Assembly: GCA_004297235.1 (NCBI GenBank)
Contig: SCUR01000429.1
Location: 1-15,024 of the forward strand
Direction of reading: 5' to 3'
From: Candidatus Manganitrophaceae bacterium
GTDB lineage: Bacteria; Nitrospirota; Nitrospiria; SBBL01; Manganitrophaceae
DNA length: 15,024 nucleotides
The notes beneath the pieces were generated by a model that did not search any database, was not told the DNA's origin, and saw only the letters and a program-made list of their open reading frames with translations. Position numbers and translations under genes: made by a program. This document shows positions 5,944 to 10,967 of this stretch, piece after piece (the stretch's first letter is position 1; the number at the start of each line of letters is the position of its first letter).

Positions 5944-5974
5944 TATGTATTATAATATCATAATGTTTAGGAGG
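5935..5974 (+). promoter_or_regulatory. promoter/operator region of the plus-strand ArsR gene
   Basis: A very A/T-rich block contains TATAAT at 5951-5956 inside the perfect palindrome TATTATAATA (5948-5957). The palindrome is flanked by TATG and CATA, so 5944-5962 is an imperfect inverted repeat of the kind ArsR dimers bind. An alternative pairing is TTGACT (5935-5940) with CATAAT (5959-5964), spacer 18. AGGAGG at 5969-5974 is the SD for the ATG at 5979. Operator overlap with the -10 suggests autorepression. Confidence 0.5.
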
Positions 5975-5978
5975 ATAA

Positions 5979-6290
5979 ATGGTTAAGGAAAAAGTAAAGA
6001 TCACAGCAAAAGGGATGACTGCGCTGGCGCACCCGACCCGGCTGCAGATTATCGCCGTCTTGAGAAAGAAAGAGATGAGCGTTCAGCAAATGATCCAGTC
6101 GCTGAAGTTCTCTCGGTCGAATCTGTCCGAACATCTGCGCTTATTGGAAGATTGGCGTATTCTCGATTCTCGCCTCGAAGGAGGCCAGGTTTTCTATCGG
6201 GTCCTGGATAAAAAGATCTTGAAGCTCATTGACCTCATGCAGAACATTTTCTGTCCTTCCAAGCAGCAAGAGCGCCCCCCCGGGGGATGA
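5979..6290 (+). CDS. ArsR/SmtB-type winged-helix transcriptional repressor, paralogue
   Basis: A 103-aa regulator strikingly similar to the one encoded at 5329-5622: both have 'ALAHPTRLQI', 'KEMSVQQM', 'QVFYRV' and 'DKKILKLIDLM'. The recognition helix differs ('FSRSNLSEHLRLLED' here, 'LSQSSMSQHLNLLKD' there), so they may bind related but distinct sites. There is no cysteine metal box; the only cysteine is near the C terminus in 'NIFCPSK', followed by a short proline- and glycine-rich tail. The ATG at 5979 has a clear AGGAGG at 5969-5974. Its stop overlaps the start of a 70-codon frame by 4 nt. Divergence from a local duplication is the simplest origin of the pair. Confidence 0.9.
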   Translation: MVKEKVKITAKGMTALAHPTRLQIIAVLRKKEMSVQQMIQSLKFSRSNLSEHLRLLEDWRILDSRLEGGQVFYRVLDKKILKLIDLMQNIFCPSKQQERPPGG

Positions 6291-6499
6291 TTCACGCTCA
6301 TTCGATGAGACACCGCATCTTGCTCCGCGAACAGGCGCATGAAACACGACGAACCTCGGTCCCGACGAAAGCACCGCTCGTGTGTCGGTCTTGTTCACCG
6401 CCCCGCGCTCTTTTGATCGGCGTCATCGGGCGCTTCGAGCGGATGGAGAAAGAGAACCCAAGACTTTACGAGCCTATCGGCGGCTGGCGCAAAGAATGA
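6287..6499 (+). CDS. possible 70-aa hypothetical protein coupled to the ArsR gene
   Basis: The frame begins in an ATGA overlap with the stop of the ArsR gene, as coupled genes do. The product is basic, has a 'CRSC' pair near the middle and ends 'RLYEPIGGWRKE'; I recognise no family. Another frame ending at about 6519 also looks partly coding ('TLRAYRRLAQRMNEYQNG'), so this may be a decayed gene with shifted frames. Because ATGA overlaps arise easily by chance, confidence is low. Confidence 0.3.
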   Translation: MIHAHSMRHRILLREQAHETRRTSVPTKAPLVCRSCSPPRALLIGVIGRFERMEKENPRLYEPIGGWRKE

Positions 6500-6523
6500 A
6501 TGAGTATCAAAACGGTTGATTGC

Positions 6524-6537
6524 GGCGGCGCGCCGCC
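6524..6537 (-). terminator. GC palindrome directly after the lipoprotein stop codon
   Basis: GGCGGCG (6524-6530) is followed at once by its complement CGCCGCC (6531-6537), immediately downstream of the TGA of the 180-aa lipoprotein gene. A weaker ATCAA/TTGAT hairpin follows at about 6506-6520. No direct T-run is present, so termination is possible but uncertain. Confidence 0.35.
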
Positions 6538-7080
6538 TCAAGGCGCTTCAGGCAATCCAAAGAAATAAAACAGGTAGATATCTTGATGCGGAATTTCGAC
6601 TTGGTTCACGACGGTCCGAAGAGCGTTTCCTTCGGCATCTTGGTAGATAAGCGTCACATGCGATTTCCCCTTCAGGCTCTCGCTGTACCAAAACGGGATG
6701 GAGACGCTCGTCCCGGTGCGAATGCTGAGCGCTCGGCTGGTGGAGGCAATCCCCGCGGCGTCGATCTTTGCATAAATGAAGAGCTCCCCCTCCGAAACCA
6801 CAGCGCCACCCGCCCGCTCGACCTGCTCCCTTAAAACCGATCGCGCATAAGAAACAATCGCCGAAGAGACGGGCGCCGCCCCCATCATCTCGACATCCAA
6901 CGAGACCTTCTTCCCGTGAATGAGGCGCGGGTCCAACGCCAGATTCCGATCGAGCGCCGTTGCAATCCCCGTCTGGGCGGTCGATCCCATCCCGGAAGTG
7001 GGAGGGATTTGAGTCACCGTCGCGCAATGCGCCAAGAAAGGGGCAAGAAACAGAAGAAGAATCCGCAGAGGCGGTCTCAT
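6538..7080 (-). CDS. predicted lipoprotein, second gene of a pair
   Basis: A 180-aa protein starting 'MRPPLRILLLFLAPFLAHC': positive N-region, hydrophobic core and a lipobox ending at C19, with histidine at -1, which is unusual. The mature part is predicted soluble and rich in beta structure, including 'KKVSLDVEMMGA', then 'VLREQVERAGGAVVSEGELFIYAKIDAAG' in pieces, and later 'VTLIYQDAEGNALRTVVNQV'. It resembles the product of the preceding gene in order and spacing of motifs (LDV strand, amphipathic helix, acidic strand), so they are probably distant paralogues. Its ATG follows the upstream gene's TAA with no gap (TAAATG), a sign of translational coupling. No known domain recognised; likely an envelope protein. 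Confidence 0.75.
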   Translation of the reverse strand: MRPPLRILLLFLAPFLAHCATVTQIPPTSGMGSTAQTGIATALDRNLALDPRLIHGKKVSLDVEMMGAAPVSSAIVSYARSVLREQVERAGGAVVSEGELFIYAKIDAAGIASTSRALSIRTGTSVSIPFWYSESLKGKSHVTLIYQDAEGNALRTVVNQVEIPHQDIYLFYFFGLPEAP

Positions 7081-7656
7081 TTACTTCACCGTTCGGAAAG
7101 GGCCGATCATGTAGAACCAAAAGCTCTCGCGCAGCGACGCCCTTCCAACCCGGTCGAATGCGGCGAGGAGGCGCTCTTCTTTCAGATCGTAGAGGACGAA
7201 GTGGAAATCGGCGAGGGCGCGGGTGATCTCGGCGTAATAGATCAACGGGAAATCCCGGCGGATACGGTCGACCCCTATCGCGCGGGCCCGGGCGGTGAGC
7301 CGCAGATCGGCCTCGGCCGGGGAGGAGACGATCCGAACCCCCTGCTCCGCCAGCTTCTCGGCGAGCCAGGAGTGGATGAAGGCCTCCTCCGGACTTCGCT
7401 CCGTGTATCGCTCGGTGAGGGTCACCACGTCGAGGAAGATCTTTCTTCCGGAATAAGGGGTGAGATCGAGACGCTCGATGACTTTTCCGAGCGCCGACGT
7501 CTGGGTGATCTGGGCGTTGGCGGAGAGCCCGCTGATCGGCCCTTGATAGCGCTGCGTCGCACAGGCGGAGAGGAAGAGGAGGAGAAGGATCGACAGGAGC
7601 GGCGCGGCCGCGCCCTTCGAACGACCGGCCCCTTTCCCCCGGTGGAACACCCGCAT
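7081..7656 (-). CDS. predicted lipoprotein, first gene of a pair
   Basis: A 191-aa protein with a lipoprotein signal peptide: basic N-region, then 'PLLSILLLLFLSAC' with lipobox LSAC and C32 as the lipidated residue. After it come 'KIFLDVVTLTERYTER', the helix 'FIHSWLAEKLAEQGVRIV', 'SPAEADLRLTARARAIGVD', and a C-terminal strand region ending 'SFWFYMIGPFRTVK'. The ATG at 7656 is chosen because GAGAGG sits 8 nt upstream; an upstream in-frame TTG at 7701 has no SD and would place 15 extra residues before the signal peptide. The stop TAA abuts the next lipoprotein's ATG, so the two form an operon. Function unknown; presumably a partner of the next gene in the cell envelope. Confidence 0.75.
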   Translation of the reverse strand: MRVFHRGKGAGRSKGAAAPLLSILLLLFLSACATQRYQGPISGLSANAQITQTSALGKVIERLDLTPYSGRKIFLDVVTLTERYTERSPEEAFIHSWLAEKLAEQGVRIVSSPAEADLRLTARARAIGVDRIRRDFPLIYYAEITRALADFHFVLYDLKEERLLAAFDRVGRASLRESFWFYMIGPFRTVK

Positions 7657-7806
7657 CAACCCGACCTCTCTCAAGATAAACCGATCGCATCCGATCGGCA
7701 ATTCATTATCTTAAGAAAGTATATCCGGGAAAGTCAATTTTACATCAGGCGGCGAGGCCGCAAAAATCTTCCGCGGCCGATCCCCAACGAACCGACGGTC
7801 CCAAAA

Positions 7807-8787
7807 TCACTTGACGGTCAGAACGATTTTCCCGATGAGATCCCCCGACTCCATCCGTTCATGGGCCTCGCGGGCTCTTTCCAAGGGAAAGGTGCGGTCG
7901 ATGACCGGCTTGATTTTTCCTTCATTGAGCAAGGGCCAAATCTGTTTCTCCAAGGCTTGAGCGATGGCCGCTTTTTCTTCCGCCGGACGCGCTCTTAACG
8001 TCGATCCGGTGAGGAGCAGCCGCTTGAACAGGATCTTTCTTAAATCGAGATCCACCGTCGCCCCTTGGATCGTGGCGATCTGAACCAAGCGCCCTTTGAG
8101 GGCGAGCGCCTCCAGATTGCGCGGAAAATACGGCCCTCCCACCATATCGAGAATGACATCGGCCCCTCTCCCTTGGGTGAGCGCTTTTACAACGGAGACG
8201 AAGTCCTCTTCTCGATAGAGAATCACCCTCTCGGCGCCGAGCGATTTGCAGACCGAAACCGACGCCTCCTTTCCGACGGTGGTGAAGACCCGCGCCCCCC
8301 GCGCATGGGCCATTTGAATCGCCGTGGTGCCGATCCCTCCCGACCCGCCATGAATCAGAGCCGTCTCCCCTTTTTGAAGCCGCCCGCTTTCAAAAAGGTT
8401 GGTCCAGACGGTGAAGAAGGTCTCCGGCAGGGCGGCGGCCTGGACGAAATCAAACCTTGAAGGAATCGGAAGGCACTGTCCTTCCGGGGCGGCGACATAC
8501 TCTGCGTAGCCTCCGCCCGAGACCAGCGCGCAGACACGAGCGCCGACCGTCCAGCGCGTCGCTTCCGATCCGAGGGCCGCAATCGTTCCGGAAACCTCCA
8601 GACCGAGAATGTCGGAAGCCCCCGGCGGAGAGGGATAGTGTCCTTGGCGTTGATAACAATCGGGACGATTCACCCCGGCCGCATGCACTTCGATCAGCAC
8701 TTCTTGAGGGCCGGGCATCGGCCGCGGCCGCTCTCCAACCTTCAGAACTTCGGGACCGCCGAACTGTTCGATCTCAATCGCTTTCAT
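7807..8787 (-). CDS. NAD(P)H:quinone oxidoreductase, PIG3-type (zinc-free MDR)
   Basis: A 326-aa medium-chain dehydrogenase/reductase. The N-terminal GroES-like domain has 'MKAIEIEQFGGPEVL' and 'AAGVNRPDCYQRQGHYP', hallmarks of the PIG3/quinone reductase branch. The Rossmann domain has the nucleotide motif 'GGSGGIGTTAIQMA' at about 147-160. The structural and catalytic zinc ligands of alcohol dehydrogenases are absent, as expected for this branch. The C terminus 'GDLIGKIVLTVK' is typical. It probably reduces quinones or reactive carbonyls with NADPH in the cytoplasm. The ATG at 8787 has GGAGGGG upstream. The lipoprotein pair starts about 150 nt downstream on the same strand and may be cotranscribed, though nothing links the functions. 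Confidence 0.92.
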   Translation of the reverse strand: MKAIEIEQFGGPEVLKVGERPRPMPGPQEVLIEVHAAGVNRPDCYQRQGHYPSPPGASDILGLEVSGTIAALGSEATRWTVGARVCALVSGGGYAEYVAAPEGQCLPIPSRFDFVQAAALPETFFTVWTNLFESGRLQKGETALIHGGSGGIGTTAIQMAHARGARVFTTVGKEASVSVCKSLGAERVILYREEDFVSVVKALTQGRGADVILDMVGGPYFPRNLEALALKGRLVQIATIQGATVDLDLRKILFKRLLLTGSTLRARPAEEKAAIAQALEKQIWPLLNEGKIKPVIDRTFPLERAREAHERMESGDLIGKIVLTVK

Positions 8788-8987
8788 TTTCGGCCCCTCC
8801 GGCGAGCGTCGCCTGCAACGGCAATCTTCCGAAATATATCAAAACGGCCGTGCTTTCGTCATCTACCTCGTCGCTTCCGGACGCCCTCTCCCTCCCTGTA
8901 ATGCTCTCAGTGGCGCTCGGCGCGTCGTCCGAATGCCCGGCGCGAGGGGCTAAGACACTCACAACCCAAAAGAGAAGAAGCGTTCAG

Positions 8988-9074
8988 ATGAATGGAATAA
9001 GCCGCACCTTAATTCCACCCCTCGTTTTGGCGTTCGTGTTGTCGTGCAATAATCCAGCTAACCCTTCATTCTGA
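8988..9074 (+). CDS. 28-aa lipoprotein-like stub
   Basis: The frame encodes 'MNGISRTLIPPLVLAFVLSC' followed by eight residues and a stop. It reads as a complete lipoprotein signal peptide with lipobox VLSC but almost no mature protein. A GAAGAAG-type SD lies about 7 nt before the ATG. It may be the 5' remnant of a truncated lipoprotein gene, or a tiny lipoprotein such as those of entericidin or lysis type, though shorter than most. The DNA around it (8788-9100) shows no other gene. It sits at the left edge of the accessory region with decayed toxin-antitoxin genes, which favours a remnant. Confidence 0.3.
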   Translation: MNGISRTLIPPLVLAFVLSCNNPANPSF

Positions 9075-9100
9075 CCACGGTAAGGTGGGTTTTCATTAGA

Positions 9101-9435
9101 TCAGAGGGTCGCCAAAGCTACGCTGAGGGTGGGGGCGTTGCGCTTGTCGTGGTGCTCTTTTACAACAATCTTCACATTGTGGTCGACCGCAAACAGAAAT
9201 CGCAGCAGTCGCTCCACGGAAAATTGCCGGAACGGCCCGCGCCACATATTAGAGATATCGGGTTGTTTAACGCCCGACAGTTTCGCGGCGGCAGTCCGTG
9301 TCAAACCGCGCTCTTCTAGGATCGTGCCGATTTATAGACGAGCTGGGCTTTAATGAGATGTTCATCGGCATTCGGAAAATTGATATCGGCGAACACGTTC
9401 TCGCTTCCGATTGTATACTCCTTCTTCTTTTTCAT
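9101..9435 (-). pseudogene. frameshifted XRE antitoxin (COG5606 type)
   Basis: Two minus-strand frames join into one antitoxin of about 110 aa. The first, from ATG 9435 with an AAGGA SD, reads through 'SENVFADINFPNADEHLIKA' and 'QLVYK', then hits a stop. The second supplies 'IGTILEERGLTRTAAAKL', 'SGVKQPDISNMWRG' and 'FSVERLLRFLFAVDHNVKIV', down to the stop at 9101. This is the complete plan of COG5606 antitoxins: 'NVFADLxxPDAEE' start, helix-turn-helix and C-terminal strand. One missing base near the AAA run at 9331-9333 explains the shift, so it is a recent mutation or a sequencing slip. The helix-turn-helix itself is well preserved. Its toxin partner survives only as a tail just upstream. 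Confidence 0.8.
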
Positions 9436-9509
9436 CTCTTTCGTTCCTTCTCTATTTCTTCTGCCTGTATCAATCGGCCCATCACTAACTCCATGTCTAT
9501 TTCAAGGGC
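9432..9509 (-). pseudogene. C-terminal remnant of a COG4679-type toxin
   Basis: A minus-strand frame without a start encodes 'ALEIDMELVMGRLIQAEE' and seven more residues, 'IEKERKR', then TGA. The pattern D-x-E-L-V-x-x-R-L-x-x-A-E-E matches the C-terminal helix of RelE-fold COG4679 toxins, the usual partners of COG5606 antitoxins. The TGA overlaps the antitoxin's start as ATGA, the normal organisation of such operons. Upstream of 9510 the similarity ends and no toxin body is found before the next gene at 9605, so most of the gene has been lost. Recognition rests on a short segment and gene order. Confidence 0.5.
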
Positions 9510-9604
9510 TCGCCCCTGCAAAGCCGACCGGGAAACAACACTTGGCGGAACGCTGGTGAACGCCCAGTTAATAGCGAATCACTCCCCGCCGTCCGACCCA
9601 CAAA

Positions 9605-9943
9605 CTATGTGGCAATTAACTCGAAGTGAATTCCAGGCTGGTCGACAACGAGCCGTCTTTTGGTGACAGCGGCAATCTCGGCCAAAAGTTCCAAACTAGG
9701 CAAACGTTTATCCCTCAAACTCTCAAGACGGCCGATCTGCGCTTGCGTTTTACCAAGCTCCTTCGCAAGTTCTGCCTGGGTCAATCCTGCCCTCTCCCGA
9801 GCGGTTTTAATCGCGCGGGCAATCTCAATCCGAAGAGCGGCCCGATCCATCAGAACTTTCATCGCAGGGTCTTTTTCCTGCTCGCGGATGAACGGACCGA
9901 TGGATGGAAGATCCTTTACATTTCGTTTTGTTATTTTCTTCAT
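9605..9943 (-). CDS. XRE-family antitoxin of a type II toxin-antitoxin pair
   Basis: A 112-aa DNA-binding protein. The helix-turn-helix covers about residues 38-95: 'IARAIKTARERAGLTQAELA', then 'KELGKTQAQIGRLESLRDKR' and 'LPSLELLAEIAAVTKRRL'. The N-terminal about 35 residues are the likely toxin-binding part. It should neutralise the toxin encoded just upstream and repress their shared promoter. The ATG at 9943 has AAGGAG about 6 nt upstream; that SD lies in the 12-nt gap after the toxin stop, so the toxin gene comes first, as in higBA-type operons. The helix-turn-helix is intact, with no frameshift. Confidence 0.88.
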   Translation of the reverse strand: MKKITKRNVKDLPSIGPFIREQEKDPAMKVLMDRAALRIEIARAIKTARERAGLTQAELAKELGKTQAQIGRLESLRDKRLPSLELLAEIAAVTKRRLVVDQPGIHFELIAT

Positions 9944-9955
9944 CTCATCTCCTTG

Positions 9956-10270
9956 CTAAATAAACTCGGCCATACGCTGAAGAGCCGTTTCTATTTCTCG
10001 TTCGGGAGCCTTCTGTCCTTGTTTCTTATAGACGTGAAGGAGAACCATCGTGTCGGACTCGACGATGACGTAAAAAATACGGGTCTGTGAGATTCGAAGC
10101 TCCCAAAGTTTTCCCCTGATCTGGCGCATGGAAATAGGTGCAGAGAGACCATATTTCTCAATCGCCTTAAAAGTTTCAAGGACATCCGCCCGATCCGGCT
10201 TGGACAAGCGCAAAAGGTAATCCTCAACAGGACTCCGGCCGCTTGCCGTTCTGTAAACTTTGATGATCAC
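9956..10270 (-). CDS. RelE/HigB-type (phage Gp49-like) toxin
   Basis: A 104-aa toxin of the RelE fold. 'YRTASGRSPVEDYLLRL' opens the protein, 'MRQIRGKLWELRI' and 'TRIFYVIVESDTMVLLHVYKKQGQKAP' (in two parts) are the conserved central and core strands, and 'EREIETALQRM' is the C-terminal helix. Family members cleave mRNA on the ribosome. The start is GTG at 10270, because the family motif begins only a few residues in and no ATG is available. No SD precedes it, and the predicted transcription start coincides with the GTG, so it is probably translated from a leaderless message. The antitoxin gene follows after 12 nt. The pair appears intact. Confidence 0.88.
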   Translation of the reverse strand: MIIKVYRTASGRSPVEDYLLRLSKPDRADVLETFKAIEKYGLSAPISMRQIRGKLWELRISQTRIFYVIVESDTMVLLHVYKKQGQKAPEREIETALQRMAEFI

Positions 10271-10275
10271 AGCTA

Positions 10276-10304
10276 ATTATAACCAAAAGGTTATTATATT
10301 GCAA
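10276..10304 (-). promoter_or_regulatory. promoter and palindromic operator of the toxin-antitoxin operon
   Basis: On the minus strand TTGCAA (10304-10299) and a perfect TATAAT (10281-10276) are exactly 17 nt apart. The palindrome ATAACC-AAAA-GGTTAT (10279-10294) lies in the spacer and overlaps the -10, where a bound antitoxin would block RNA polymerase. The predicted start is at about 10269, at the toxin's GTG. Confidence 0.7.
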
Positions 10305-10691
10305 ACATAAAAAAATTACTTAATCATACATTTGTTCTTTATCTGTTTCTGCCACCACGCTACTCCCCATATCTGCTTAGCAAACGGATCTAGTGCAGAG
10401 TGGCTTTCATGGTCCGCTTTCACTCCTCGCCATGAAAACACGGACAGAACACAGACAGTTGTCGGTATAAAAGCGTATTTTTTTTCTGATGTGATTTTGT
10501 GAGTGATTGAAAAGAATGGAGCGGGAAACGGGATTGGCCCGCACAAACCGCGAGCGCGTCGGATGGAGGCTTCGCTCTATATAAACGTGATCCCTCGGCC
10601 TTGCCGTGGAATCACTGCGCCGTGAACCCGCAGAGGGTCGCGGGGCATTCTCCCACCTCTATGAACACCTTGTACTATGTCGGAGATAATT
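10305..10691. other. non-coding region holding the tRNA 3'-end duplicate
   Basis: Between the toxin-antitoxin promoter and tRNA-Gly. A 76-codon minus-strand frame (10316-10546) has no SD, starts inside the tRNA-like repeat, and matches no family I know, so I do not call it. The one clear feature is the tRNA fragment at 10517-10542. The 150 nt between that fragment and the tRNA show nothing recognisable. Confidence 0.5.
10517..10542 (-). repeat. duplicate of the tRNA-Gly 3' end (att-like site)
   Basis: TGGAGCGGGAAACGGGATT at 10517-10535 is identical to the 3' end of the tRNA gene including CCA (10692-10710) and in the same orientation. With a 2-nt gap, the match runs on through the T-arm to 10542. 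Partial tRNA 3' ends in direct orientation are the classic attachment-site footprint of tRNA-integrating elements. No integrase gene is found in the window. Confidence 0.7.
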
Positions 10692-10766
10692 TGGAGCGGG
10701 AAACGGGATTTGAACCCGCGACCCTCGCCTTGGCAAGGCGATGCTCTACCGCTGAGCTATTCCCGC
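10692..10766 (-). tRNA. trnG: tRNA-Gly (anticodon GCC)
   Basis: The minus strand folds as a full cloverleaf. The acceptor GCGGGAA pairs with TTCCCGC, followed by discriminator T and an encoded CCA. The D-arm has AGCTCAGCGGTAGAGC, the anticodon arm CGCCTTGCCAAGGCG carries GCC in the loop, and the T-arm CGGGTTCAAATCCCG is perfect. GCC reads GGC and GGU glycine codons. Length is 75 nt with CCA. It has its own promoter and its 3' end is duplicated downstream. Confidence 0.97.
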
Positions 10767-10792
10767 ATATGGAAGGTCAAACGCTGGGAAAT

Positions 10793-10820
10793 ATTATCGC
10801 AGACAGAGGGGGTCTGTCAA
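10793..10820 (-). promoter_or_regulatory. promoter of tRNA-Gly
   Basis: On the minus strand a perfect TTGACA (10820-10815) and GATAAT (10798-10793) are separated by 16 nt. The predicted start near 10786 is about 20 nt before the tRNA 5' end. A small inverted repeat (GACAGA/TCTGTC, 10802-10818) lies in the spacer and overlaps the -35. Confidence 0.7.
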
Positions 10821-10886
10821 CTATTGATGATGGTGAGGAGTAAGATTAACGAGCAAAGAGGCTGCGTGTGGAGTGAAAGACAGGCC

Positions 10887-10911
10887 GATTGAAACCCTTT
10901 TAAACTCCGCA
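10887..10911 (+). repeat. dispersed 25-nt repeat, copy 2
   Basis: It matches the minus strand of 2545-2569 at 23 of 25 positions. AAACTCCGC within it (10902-10910) is repeated again at 10916-10924, five bases on. The two copies of the 25-mer lie 8 kb apart in non-coding DNA. Confidence 0.5.
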
Positions 10912-10925
10912 TTCCAAACTCCGCG

Positions 10926-10955
10926 AAAAGGGAGCGGGTTTGAAGTCCCGCTCCC
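10926..10955 (-). terminator. intrinsic terminator of the FG-GAP operon
   Basis: On the minus strand a 9-bp perfect stem (GGGAGCGGG/CCCGCTCCC, 10930-10938 with 10947-10955) and an 8-nt loop are followed directly by TTTT (complement of 10926-10929). It lies 13 nt past the stop of the 557-aa lipoprotein gene. A textbook rho-independent terminator. Confidence 0.85.
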
Positions 10956-10967
10956 CTCGCAATTCAA

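Noticed and set aside
5766..5963. 65-codon plus-strand frame in the gap between ArsR genes
   Set aside because: No SD or motif, and it runs into the A/T-rich promoter block of the downstream regulator.
6548..7998. Long overlapping frames on both strands over the lipoprotein pair and oxidoreductase end
   Set aside because: Both are charged, low-complexity translations crossing gene borders; the annotated frames have signal peptides, SDs and conserved motifs.
8457..9074. 205-codon plus-strand frame
   Set aside because: Most of it is antisense to the oxidoreductase. Only its last 29 codons, with their own ATG and signal peptide, were kept as a low-confidence stub.
9510..9604. Integron attC site or cassette boundary between the toxin-antitoxin loci
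   Set aside because: I looked for the paired RYYYAAC/GTTRRRY ends and inverted arms but found none; the tRNA-att explanation fits the region better.
10316..10546. 76-codon minus-strand frame near the tRNA-like repeat
   Set aside because: No SD, start lies in the tRNA fragment, and no recognisable domain; composition is not convincing.
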